From: a bacterium
Lineage (GTDB): Bacteria > Campylobacterota > Campylobacteria > Campylobacterales > Sulfurimonadaceae
Direction: 5' to 3'
NCBI GenBank assembly: GCA_018825665.1
Contig: JAHJEG010000022.1
Location: 18,959-82,958 of the forward strand
Length of the DNA stretch: 64,000 nt
Position 1 is the first letter of the stretch; each line of letters opens with the position of its first letter. Below, piece after piece: positions 43,127 to 51,226 of this stretch. Made by a program: the position numbers and the translations under genes. The notes under the pieces are model-generated. The model was not told the origin of the DNA. It was given only the letters and a program-made list of their open reading frames with translations, and searched no databases.

Positions 43127-44317
43127 TTATGTAAGGGATGTTGTCTGATAAAGTTTCATCAGCTCAAGGTAAAAATCTTTTTCGGTATGCTCTTCCAAGA
43201 GTCCCTCAACCGGCAAAATATCATAATAAAGTTTTTCCAGGTTTTTAAATCTCTTTGGAAGTATTTTTGAGAGAATGAATGCCGAAATCTCTTTTCTGAT
43301 TAATACGGCAGGAGGCAGCAGTCCCAGCTGTAACAGTTCAAGTATGGAATCCGCATGATAGGATATCTGGTGATGTTGTCCGTGCGGGCATGTGTTCTTG
43401 CTCACAAGCGTTCTGCACTTATCGCAGTAAACATATTCGCTGGCAATCTGTATCTCTATATCGATGCCGACAACCTTGTCAATGATGGATTTATTTGAAT
43501 TACAATCATAAAACATCCCCAAGCCCGCATGGTTTCTTCCTATAGTAAGTCTGTCGCAGCCGTAGTTTTTTGCAACGATGGCATCGAGTATGATCTCATT
43601 ATATCCGGCAAAGATATAGCTGTTTTCCAGTGGAACGACCACTACGCGGTTTTTTGGCAAAAAGTTGTTGATAAAATATTCCAGTGATTCTTTTCGTATC
43701 TCAAAACGCAGATTTGAATTGTCATAAGGTTTTAATAAAAATATAACCAAGAGGTCGGTCGTATCAAGGGTCTGTCGGATTAAACGCTCATGCCCTCTGT
43801 GCAGAGGATTCGCAGCCATTACCAGAGAACTTGTATGATTTGCATTAATCAGCTGTTTGGCTTCTTGAATTATTTTTTTGTTTTCATTTATAGCATCGCT
43901 TAGCAGAGTATACTCACCGCTGAGCGCCCATGAACCGAGTCTTTTTATCGTAGCCATAACGCCGGGATGCGCCAGATCGTCCGTCCCGTAAATCTGCTTT
44001 GTTCTGTCGCTGGGCTTTATTTGAAAGGTTTCGTCTACTATGAGTGTTGCATAGGGCTCATTCTCGCACAGAATCGTAATCTCTTCACCTTTTTGCAGTG
44101 ATTTGATCACCTCCTCATTTCTTTTACCCGAGGGGGCCAGTATAAAAGGAAAAGGAAAGGTCTTGCCGTCAATAAGACCTGTTTTCAGAACCTCTTTGCT
44201 CTCTTGCTCTCCCATGAGTCCGGTTACAGGCTCCAGCAGACCGTCTTTGACCAGGTCAAGTGCCGAGGCTGCTTCTTTATCTATGTAGATTGTTTTATTT
44301 TTTCTTGATGATGTCAT
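43127..44317 (-). CDS. ATP-sulfurylase-like nucleotidyltransferase lacking the QxRN motif
   Basis: A 396-residue protein of the bacterial/archaeal ATP-sulfurylase (Sat) fold: PUA-like N-terminal domain, then the nucleotidyltransferase core with 'NPLHRGHERLIRQ' (HxGH) and 'IGRNHAGLG', and the zinc segment 'CDKCRTLVSKNTCPH'. The sulfate-binding QxRN just before HxGH is replaced ('VMAAN'), and the 'SGTKVR'-like segment after the zinc site is 'SYHADSI', so sulfate adenylation is doubtful. A longer frame reaches 44359, but the Met at 44317 gives the normal domain start. It overlaps the HP1021-like gene by 23 bp. Confidence 0.8.
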   Translation of the reverse strand: MTSSRKNKTIYIDKEAASALDLVKDGLLEPVTGLMGEQESKEVLKTGLIDGKTFPFPFILAPSGKRNEEVIKSLQKGEEITILCENEPYATLIVDETFQIKPSDRTKQIYGTDDLAHPGVMATIKRLGSWALSGEYTLLSDAINENKKIIQEAKQLINANHTSSLVMAANPLHRGHERLIRQTLDTTDLLVIFLLKPYDNSNLRFEIRKESLEYFINNFLPKNRVVVVPLENSYIFAGYNEIILDAIVAKNYGCDRLTIGRNHAGLGMFYDCNSNKSIIDKVVGIDIEIQIASEYVYCDKCRTLVSKNTCPHGQHHQISYHADSILELLQLGLLPPAVLIRKEISAFILSKILPKRFKNLEKLYYDILPVEGLLEEHTEKDFYLELMKLYQTTSLT

Positions 44318-45194
44318 ACTTTTTTCGTTTTTCCCATAGACTTTTTCTAGATATTCCAAGCTTTTTTGATAGTTCCGTATCCGGGAACTTGCTTTGGTAG
44401 TTTAATACAATGAATTTGACATAATCTTCAATCGGCAGGATCTCACCCTGGTCGAAGATATTATTGTCGCTTTTAATCTCAATGACCTTAAAGTCGATAT
44501 CTTCAATCTTGTCACTGCTGGCCACAATCGCCTGTTTGTTCGAGATCACTTCAAAAAATGCGGCTCGATCGCTTTTTTTGAGTATCTGGTAATCTATAAT
44601 ATATACGATAGAGTTTTGAGGAAGTGCGTTTATCTGATTCATCGCTTTTGGATCTGTCAATGTAATGAAATGGATAGGGAGGTTTTTCTTATTTGCATGA
44701 TTAAACGCAAAAGCATCTGCATATTTTTGAAAACTCGAAGAGATGAATAAAGGCAGTTCCACATTTTCATAATCCGTATCATGACTTATGGTGGCGAAAC
44801 TGTGCGCCAAATATTTTTCATAAGCCTCATTTCTTTTTTTCAGTTTTTCATAATCCTGGTAATGGTTTATTTTTCTGATAAGCTCTTCAATCATGAAAGG
44901 CTTTAGTATATAATCTTTTGCTCCGGCACTCAGAGGTTTTGAAACCGTATCATTACTGATATAAGAAACCATAAGAATAATAATGGATTTTTTAAATGTC
45001 TCAATTACGGGGTTGAAATCTTGACCGTTTATGTTTGTCGAGAGTAAAACGACATCATAGTTTGTGCTTTTGATCGCATCTCTCGTAGATGTACACATCT
45101 CGCACACATGTCCTAATTCCCCTAATTTTGTAGCAATACTCTGCGCTAAATAAACTTCGTTTTCAATAATCAGTATCTTCAAATTTCTTTCCAA
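44295..45194 (-). CDS. HP1021-type orphan response regulator, atypical receiver
   Basis: A 299-residue regulator matching Helicobacter HP1021 and Campylobacter Cj1608 in length, domain plan and neighbourhood. The receiver (1-115) has lost the phosphorylation pocket: the acidic pair is Glu-Asn ('IENEVY') and the usual phosphoacceptor Asp is Ser52 ('LLSTN'). The middle region (about 125-245) is a degenerate NtrC-like ATPase fold without Walker motifs, and the C-terminal helix-turn-helix is Fis-like ('ELSKKLGISRKSLWEKRKKY'). HP1021 proteins bind DNA at promoters and at oriC and respond to redox rather than phosphorylation. Two Cys (31 and 34) are candidate redox residues. It overlaps ispDF by 16 bp. 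Confidence 0.85.
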   Translation of the reverse strand: MERNLKILIIENEVYLAQSIATKLGELGHVCEMCTSTRDAIKSTNYDVVLLSTNINGQDFNPVIETFKKSIIILMVSYISNDTVSKPLSAGAKDYILKPFMIEELIRKINHYQDYEKLKKRNEAYEKYLAHSFATISHDTDYENVELPLFISSSFQKYADAFAFNHANKKNLPIHFITLTDPKAMNQINALPQNSIVYIIDYQILKKSDRAAFFEVISNKQAIVASSDKIEDIDFKVIEIKSDNNIFDQGEILPIEDYVKFIVLNYQSKFPDTELSKKLGISRKSLWEKRKKYDIIKKK

Positions 45195-46300
45195 TCAAAA
45201 TATTTTAAATTTGCATTTGCAATAACTCCAACGCCTTCACCTCTGCCTATAAAGCCGAGTTTTTCAGTTGTTGTAGCTTTTATGTTCACTCTAGAGCTCT
45301 CACAGTTCAGGATCGCAGCCAAAGTATTTCTCATTTGTGTCTTGTAGTTTGCCAATTTCGGTTTTTCGGCAGCTATAGTCAGGTCTACGTTTATAATAAC
45401 AAAGCCGAAATTATGAATTTTTTTAACAACTGTCTGTAGTAATTCTTTTGAATCTATCCCTTTATAAGTTTTATCATTATCGGGAAACATCATGCCGATA
45501 TCTCCCATGCCGGCAGCTCCCAAAAGTGCATCTATGAGAGCATGTATCGCTACGTCTCCGTCACTGTGCGCCTTAAAGCCAAAATCAGAATCTATTTTTA
45601 CCCCGCCAAGATACATAACTCCGCCATCATCAAACGCGTGGACGTCAAATCCTGTTCCGCTGAGCGTATCGGATGAGGGGGCTTTTAAACATGAAAGAGA
45701 GTTTAAATCCTCCAGATAGGTGATTTTATGCGCATCATTCTCACCGAGTATAAACTCCCTCGTTCCGCCATAGGCTGCTATGGCACTGCTTTCATCCGTA
45801 AATTCCTGATCGCTCTCAAGCGCATTTTTTAGGAGAGACGTACGCGAGAGCTGAGGGGTTTGCAGCCGTTTTACCTTGTCTCTGTCAATAGTCGTGTTTT
45901 CATATACTACGGTATCATTGACCTTTAGATAAGGAACGATACAGTCTGCTTCTCCCTTTTTAGAGATGATATTTTTTAAAAACTCTTCATTGATACATGC
46001 TCTTGCAACATCGCTGACCAAAACATATTCGCTCTGAACCTCTTTTAAAGCGTTTTTTAGCGACTCCTGTCTTGTCGCACCGCCTTGTATAAAAGTGTAA
46101 GATGCATACTCCTTCATAAACGCAATATCGTCATCGGAAGAGGTGATAATTATTTTTTCAAATAAATTCAAGGTATCGAGCCTATCTGCTACAAAATACC
46201 ACAATGGTTTATGGCCGATTCTAAGCCATTGTTTTTTAACGTTCAGTCCAAATCGGTTAGAACTTCCAGCAGCAAGTAAAATAAGTGTTAAATCGGACAA
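45179..46300 (-). CDS. ispDF: Bifunctional IspDF enzyme of the MEP isoprenoid pathway
   Basis: A 373-residue fusion of 2-C-methyl-D-erythritol 4-phosphate cytidylyltransferase (about 1-205, 'LLAAGSSNRFGLNVKKQW') and 2-C-methyl-D-erythritol 2,4-cyclodiphosphate synthase (about 216-373). The second half has the metal ligands in 'GFDVHAF' and 'ALLGAAGMGDIGMMFPDND' and ends 'ATTTEKLGFIGRGEGVGV'. The fusion is typical of Campylobacterota and alphaproteobacteria. It is first in the minus-strand unit with the HP1021-like gene, and 258 bp separate it from the divergent thiC gene. Confidence 0.95.
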   Translation of the reverse strand: MSDLTLILLAAGSSNRFGLNVKKQWLRIGHKPLWYFVADRLDTLNLFEKIIITSSDDDIAFMKEYASYTFIQGGATRQESLKNALKEVQSEYVLVSDVARACINEEFLKNIISKKGEADCIVPYLKVNDTVVYENTTIDRDKVKRLQTPQLSRTSLLKNALESDQEFTDESSAIAAYGGTREFILGENDAHKITYLEDLNSLSCLKAPSSDTLSGTGFDVHAFDDGGVMYLGGVKIDSDFGFKAHSDGDVAIHALIDALLGAAGMGDIGMMFPDNDKTYKGIDSKELLQTVVKKIHNFGFVIINVDLTIAAEKPKLANYKTQMRNTLAAILNCESSRVNIKATTTEKLGFIGRGEGVGVIANANLKYFDWKEI

Positions 46301-46558
46301 ATTTACTCCTAATTAGGTTCAGTGTTACGAAATTATACATATTAAAAGCTTTTTTTTATCTTGGATATTTATAATATATCTATAAATTTGGCAATTTTAA
46401 TTCTATAAGTAAGTAAATTGGATAAAATAAACATTCAAAAAATTTGCTTAATGCAACTTTAATTTTTTTTGATTATATTTCCATCACTTAATATATTTCA
46501 AAAATATGTGTATAAGTATAAAAATAGTTTATTGAAATTAAAAATTTAGGAGAACGAT
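46301..46558. other. AT-rich divergent gap between ispDF and thiC
   Basis: No gene is seen. The gap carries both promoters. I looked for the conserved parts of a TPP riboswitch (CUGAGA and ACCUGA stretches) and did not find them, so thiC is probably not riboswitch-controlled here. An AGGAG ribosome-binding site lies 6 bp before the thiC ATG. Confidence 0.6.
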
Positions 46559-47947
46559 ATGAGATCTTCATGGGTAGAAGAACGAAAAGATCATCCTGTA
46601 AGAACACAAATGTATTATGCGAAGCAGGGCATAATTACGCAGGAAATGGAATATGTTGCTAAAATTGAGGATTTATCTCCTGAGCTTGTCCGTAGTGAAA
46701 TAGCAAGAGGCAGATTGATCATACCGGCAAATATTAACCACACTTCACTGGAACCGATGGCTATCGGGATTGCGAGTAAGTGTAAGATTAATGCAAATAT
46801 CGGTTCCTCTGCCATCGCTTCAGATGTTCAGGGAGAAGTTGAAAAGATGCAGGTCTCTCAGCACTACAAGGCTGACACTGCTATGGACCTTTCAACCGGC
46901 GGTGATTTGGACGAGATCCGTAAAGCGGTAATCGCCAGCTCAAAAATCCCTATCGGCACAGTGCCAATCTATCAGATACTGCATGATGTGGGAAACAAGA
47001 TTGAGGACTTGAGCATAGAGGTGATGCTTGAAGTCTTAGAGCGTCAGGCACAGCAGGGCGTAAGCTACTTTACCATTCATGCCGGCTTTTTGCTCTCAAC
47101 GATGCCAAAGGTCGCTAAAAGAAAGATGGGTATCGTGAGCCGCGGCGGTTCGTTGATGGCTGCATGGATGATGCACTACCATAGAGAAAACCCTTTTTAT
47201 ACCGCATTTGACGATATCCTTGATATCTGTGCCAAGTACGATGTTTCTCTTTCTCTTGGAGATTCTCTGCGTCCCGGCTGTCTGCATGATGCCTCAGATG
47301 ATGCACAGCTTGGAGAACTCAAAGTCTTGGGCGAACTTACTCTTAGAGCCTGGGAAAAAAATGTTCAGGTTATGATCGAAGGTCCGGGACATGTGCCTCT
47401 AAACCAGATTGAGCGTAATATGAAGATTCAAAGAGAGCTTTGTCATGAAGCGCCTTTTTATATTCTTGGACCCTTAGTTACGGATATTGCAGCCGGATAC
47501 GACCATATATCTTCTGCTATCGGTGCGGCGGTCGGCGGATGGCACGGAGCAAGTATGCTTTGTTATGTTACGCCAAAAGAGCACTTGGGTCTTCCAAATG
47601 CCGAGGATGTACGTGAGGGGATTATCGCTTATAAAATCGCTGCACATGCCGCAGATATAGCCCGCGGAAGAAAAGGTGCAAGAGATATCGATGATGAGAT
47701 GAGTGATGCGAGATACGCTTTTGACTGGGAAAAACAGTTTGAACTTGCACTTGACAGTGAAAGAGCAAGAGAGTACCACGATGAAACACTTCCTCAGGAT
47801 GTTTTTAAAGAAGCGGAGTTCTGTTCCATGTGCGGACCGAAATTTTGTTCTTATAAGATAACTCAGGAGATTATGGATAATCCAGAAGCAATCGCTAAAA
47901 TTGCCGAGGAGGCCAGATTGGCTGAAGAGGCCAGAATCGCAGGCTAA
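46559..47947 (+). CDS. thiC: Phosphomethylpyrimidine synthase
   Basis: A 462-residue radical-SAM enzyme that converts aminoimidazole ribotide to the thiamine pyrimidine precursor. It has '[19 protein letters not shown]', '[16 protein letters not shown]' and '[35 protein letters not shown]', all highly conserved, and the C-terminal cluster motif 'CSMCGPKFC' (CxxCxxxxC), which binds the [4Fe-4S] cluster. Length is that of the shorter ThiC type. It stands alone between AT-rich gaps and is followed by an 11-bp hairpin. Confidence 0.96.
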   Translation: MRSSWVEERKDHPVRTQMYYAKQGIITQEMEYVAKIEDLSPELVRSEIARGRLIIPANINHTSLEPMAIGIASKCKINANIGSSAIASDVQGEVEKMQVSQHYKADTAMDLSTGGDLDEIRKAVIASSKIPIGTVPIYQILHDVGNKIEDLSIEVMLEVLERQAQQGVSYFTIHAGFLLSTMPKVAKRKMGIVSRGGSLMAAWMMHYHRENPFYTAFDDILDICAKYDVSLSLGDSLRPGCLHDASDDAQLGELKVLGELTLRAWEKNVQVMIEGPGHVPLNQIERNMKIQRELCHEAPFYILGPLVTDIAAGYDHISSAIGAAVGGWHGASMLCYVTPKEHLGLPNAEDVREGIIAYKIAAHAADIARGRKGARDIDDEMSDARYAFDWEKQFELALDSERAREYHDETLPQDVFKEAEFCSMCGPKFCSYKITQEIMDNPEAIAKIAEEARLAEEARIAG

Positions 47948-47974
47948 ATTTAACTTTAAAATTGTATTGATTTC

Positions 47975-47999
47975 AAATAAGACAATATTTGTCTTATTT
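47975..47999 (+). terminator. Terminator-like hairpin behind thiC
   Basis: AAATAAGACAA (47975-47985) and TTGTCTTATTT (47989-47999) pair over 11 bp with a 3-nt loop, 27 bp past the thiC stop. Confidence 0.7.
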
Positions 48000-48040
48000 A
48001 GTTATGATACAGTTCTAAAAAATATAAATGAAGGAAAATA

Positions 48041-49210
48041 ATGACTGAAGAAATTGTAAAATCAGCACTTTCAAAAGTTTTGTATCCGGGATTTACCAAG
48101 GATATCGTAACTTTTGGATTTGTAAACAGTATTGTAATCGACAATAATGATGTAAGTTTTAACGTAGAGATCACCTCTAGTGCTCCAGAAGTTGCACAGC
48201 AGATAAAAGATGATGCGGCTGCAGAGCTTAGAGCTGTCGGTGCGGCAAATGTGACTTGTAACGTAAAGTCTCCTCAGATGCCTCGTGAGAGTTCTTCACG
48301 CGGGAAAAACATCGCTCCTCAGGTAAAAAACTTTTTGATGGTAAGTTCGGGCAAAGGCGGAGTCGGCAAATCTACGACATCTGTCAACATCGCTATAGCT
48401 CTTGCTGCTCAGGGTAAAAAAGTGGGTCTTTTGGACGCTGATATCTACGGTCCAAATATCCCTCGTATGATGGGTGTAGCAGATATAAAACCTGAAGTAA
48501 ACGGAAACAAAGTTCTTCCTATCAAGGCCTATGGCATTGAGATGATGTCTATGGGCTCACTTATGGAAGATGGACAATCGCTTATCTGGCGCGGCGCTAT
48601 GATTATGAAAGCGATTGAGCAGTTCCTAAGAGATATCTTATGGTCAGAGCTTGATGTTTTGGTTATCGATATGCCTCCTGGAACGGGTGATGCGCAGTTG
48701 ACTCTTGCTCAGAGCGTACCTGTAACTGTCGGTCTGACAGTAACTACACCGCAGGGTGTTTCTTTAGATGACTCTCGCCGTTCACTTGATATGTTTAGGA
48801 AACTGCATATTCCAATCGCAGGTATAGTTGAGAATATGAGCGGCTTTATCGCTCCGGATACAGGCGTGGAATATGATATTTTCGGCAAAGGAACATCTCA
48901 GCCTATGGCGGATGAATTTGATACGAAGATAATAGCAGAGATTCCAATCGAGCCGTCAATCAGAACGGGAGGAGACGAAGGTAAGCCTATTACTTTTGTA
49001 AACCCAAGTTCTGAGAGTGCAAAAAGATATATGGCTGCGGCTGAGTCTATTTGGGCTTCTATTGAAGATATAAATGCAAAAGGGGGAGTGGACAATCAGG
49101 CTGTTCAGCCTACGACACCTCCGGGGGTGAGCGCATGTTCAACTCCAAAACAGCAACCGGCTCCACAAAAAAGTGATGAAAGTTGCGGCACAGGATGCGG
49201 CTGTCACTAA
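48041..49210 (+). CDS. mrp: Mrp/ApbC-family iron-sulfur carrier ATPase
   Basis: A 389-residue P-loop protein of the Mrp/NBP35 family that holds and passes on [4Fe-4S] clusters. An N-terminal MIP18-like domain (about 1-85) precedes the P-loop 'SSGKGGVGKSTTSVNIA' (deviant Walker A, about 103-115). Further motifs are 'LLDADIYGPNIPRMMG' and 'LVIDMPPGTGDAQLTLAQ'. The Cys-rich C-terminus ('CGTGCGCH') is an unusual extra tail that may bind metal; the usual CxxC site is not obvious elsewhere. It is a single-gene unit with a hairpin behind it. Confidence 0.93.
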   Translation: MTEEIVKSALSKVLYPGFTKDIVTFGFVNSIVIDNNDVSFNVEITSSAPEVAQQIKDDAAAELRAVGAANVTCNVKSPQMPRESSSRGKNIAPQVKNFLMVSSGKGGVGKSTTSVNIAIALAAQGKKVGLLDADIYGPNIPRMMGVADIKPEVNGNKVLPIKAYGIEMMSMGSLMEDGQSLIWRGAMIMKAIEQFLRDILWSELDVLVIDMPPGTGDAQLTLAQSVPVTVGLTVTTPQGVSLDDSRRSLDMFRKLHIPIAGIVENMSGFIAPDTGVEYDIFGKGTSQPMADEFDTKIIAEIPIEPSIRTGGDEGKPITFVNPSSESAKRYMAAAESIWASIEDINAKGGVDNQAVQPTTPPGVSACSTPKQQPAPQKSDESCGTGCGCH

Positions 49211-49219
49211 GCTTCTTAT

Positions 49220-49244
49220 GAAGTAAGGCTTTTTGCCTTGCTTC
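49220..49244 (+). terminator. Terminator of mrp
   Basis: GAAGTAAGGC (49220-49229) and GCCTTGCTTC (49235-49244) pair at 9 of 10 positions plus one G-U, loop TTTTT; 9 bp past the mrp stop. A second small stem (CGGC/GCCG, 49263-49274) follows, possibly for the opposing gene. Confidence 0.7.
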
Positions 49245-49284
49245 GCTTCTCTCATAAAAGTACGGCCAAAGCCGCACATCTCAA

Positions 49285-51138
49285 TTAAAAGTTTTCACTC
49301 TCAAACATATCGGAAGTAAACTCAACAATCTTATTTCTTCCGGTATTTTTAGCACTGTATAAAGCCGTATCTGCGTATTTTATACATTTCCAGATAGTAT
49401 CCCCATCGGTAGGGTATTTGGATATACCTATACTTATGGTTTTTTGCAGGGTCTCACCGACACCGACATCAAAAATCAGTTTTCCAAATTCGGAATGGAT
49501 TTTTTGTGCAACTTTCAATGTTCCCTCGTTTGTTGCATTGTGCAGCATGATTACAAACTCCTCTCCTCCATAACGGATAGCCAGGTCTGAGTCACGGATG
49601 TTCTCTTTTAAAACATTTGCAAGAGCAACAATGACCTTGTCTCCGACATCATGCCCATGGGTATCATTGACCATTTTAAAGAAATCAACATCAAGCATCA
49701 TCACGCTGTAGGATGTGTCAAGTCTGTTTGCCTGACTCATAATCTGATCAATAAACTCTTCCAAGAATCTTCTGTTGTAAAGTCCGGTCATCCCGTCTCT
49801 GAGTGAGGTATCGCGAAGTTTATCCATAAGGATCTTGCTCTCAATAACCGGTTTGGCGGCTTCAAGATAGTTTTTAATATTGAGTATTTTTGCGTTTACC
49901 CTGCTGAGTTCAACATCCTCCTGCGCCGTGATGGAGAGGATTAGCGAAGCATCGCTGTTGATGCTAAAAGGTATACATATATATTTGAGCTGTTTTGCAT
50001 TACAGGTCTGGCACAGGTTTTCAAACTCTGTTGATATTACATCTGTTTTTGTTCTGTGGGCTCTACACTGCGTAGCATCGGCATCAACAATATCTCCAAT
50101 ACAGATACTCTTTCCACTGCTGATATAAATAAGTGTTCTCTCCCCTGTAATGTTGTTTACTTCATAAAAAGCGAAGTTTTTAATTGCAAATTTTGATTTT
50201 AAAATATCTGTAATCCTTGAATAAACAGCATGTTTTGAAGCATCAAGTTCTATGGTCTTTTTAAATTTATATATGTCGGAGAGCTCGCCTATAATTGAGT
50301 TGGCCTCATAAAGGGGATCGTTTGAAGCCGAACACCCCTGAGGTATAAATGTTTCAAGATTGCGTTTGATATCCCCGAAGGTCTCCTGCATCTTTCCAAA
50401 AAGCGTGTTCATCTGGGCGATGACACTTTGGGCATCCCCGCCCACAGAAGATTCGAACTTGTGTCTGAAGTCTCCGCGGTGCGCTTTTTTGATACCCTCT
50501 TGAAGGTTTGAAAAGAGTTTGATGTAAGGGGAGACATAGTAATTGATAAGATAAAGGATAATGACTAAAAAGAGCAGGTTTATGCCGAGAATCTTAAGAA
50601 GTGTAACCAAACCGCTGTTTCTCATGCTGCTGATATCAAGTTCCATACTTATTGCACCAAGCGTGTCACCTCTTTGAACATCGTGGCAGCTCAAACAGTT
50701 TTGAGAACCGTATGCCTGAGCTTTATAAGGGATAGTTATCCTAAGCATGATTGCATCGGTTTTTTCAACAACGTTTTGCACAATTTCTCCGGATTCGAGT
50801 ACCTGTGTATCTATCGCATCGCGAACGGTCTCATTGTTAAAACCCTCTCCGTACTGCTTGATCACATTCGGACTTCGCACAAGCCATAAAGATTTAATAT
50901 CATTATGTTCGGATATCTGGTTTAAGAAGTATTCCCTTTTATCCATAATGCCGTTGACCATGTGTGCGGTCAGGCCGTCTTTGACTATTTCTGCTGTCAG
51001 CTTTGATTTTTCAATCGCGCTGGCTATACTGTATTCTCTAAAGTTCAGTGAGACATTGATAATTGTGGCAGTGGTTAAACCAAGAAGCAAGACGGCTACG
51101 GCAAGAAGAAGTTTGGATTTTGTTCCCATGATATTCAC
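49285..51138 (-). CDS. Haem-c sensor diguanylate cyclase
   Basis: A 617-residue membrane signalling protein. TM1 is at about 10-28; the periplasmic sensor carries a covalent haem motif CxxCH ('CLSCH', Cys148, Cys151, His152), as in Tll0287-like/DUF3365-type sensors of redox state or ligands such as NO or O2. TM2 is at about 178-200, followed by a HAMP-like stretch and a GAF-like region (about 290-440, Cys-rich: 'CRAHRTK', 'LCQTC'). The C-terminal GGDEF domain has 'RYGGEEF' with an RxxD inhibition site ('RDSD'). Start is GTG at 51138 or the ATG at 51129; no clear ribosome-binding site decides. It probably couples periplasmic redox signals to cyclic di-GMP. Confidence 0.88.
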   Translation of the reverse strand: MNIMGTKSKLLLAVAVLLLGLTTATIINVSLNFREYSIASAIEKSKLTAEIVKDGLTAHMVNGIMDKREYFLNQISEHNDIKSLWLVRSPNVIKQYGEGFNNETVRDAIDTQVLESGEIVQNVVEKTDAIMLRITIPYKAQAYGSQNCLSCHDVQRGDTLGAISMELDISSMRNSGLVTLLKILGINLLFLVIILYLINYYVSPYIKLFSNLQEGIKKAHRGDFRHKFESSVGGDAQSVIAQMNTLFGKMQETFGDIKRNLETFIPQGCSASNDPLYEANSIIGELSDIYKFKKTIELDASKHAVYSRITDILKSKFAIKNFAFYEVNNITGERTLIYISSGKSICIGDIVDADATQCRAHRTKTDVISTEFENLCQTCNAKQLKYICIPFSINSDASLILSITAQEDVELSRVNAKILNIKNYLEAAKPVIESKILMDKLRDTSLRDGMTGLYNRRFLEEFIDQIMSQANRLDTSYSVMMLDVDFFKMVNDTHGHDVGDKVIVALANVLKENIRDSDLAIRYGGEEFVIMLHNATNEGTLKVAQKIHSEFGKLIFDVGVGETLQKTISIGISKYPTDGDTIWKCIKYADTALYSAKNTGRNKIVEFTSDMFESENF

Positions 51139-51199
51139 TTTTAGTAATATTGTAGTCCTAGGATACTATCTAATAAAAAATTAATCCTATATGAAATGG

Positions 51200-51226
51200 C
51201 GTAGAATAAGTAAAAATTATTCTACG
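51200..51226 (-). terminator. Hairpin spanning the end of glmS
   Basis: CGTAGAATAA (51200-51209) and TTATTCTACG (51217-51226) pair over 10 bp around 7 nt. The right arm includes the last codons and the stop of glmS. No T-run follows on the minus strand. Confidence 0.5.

Noticed and set aside
46301..46558. TPP riboswitch ahead of thiC
   Set aside because: The conserved CUGAGA and ACCUGA elements could not be found in the leader.
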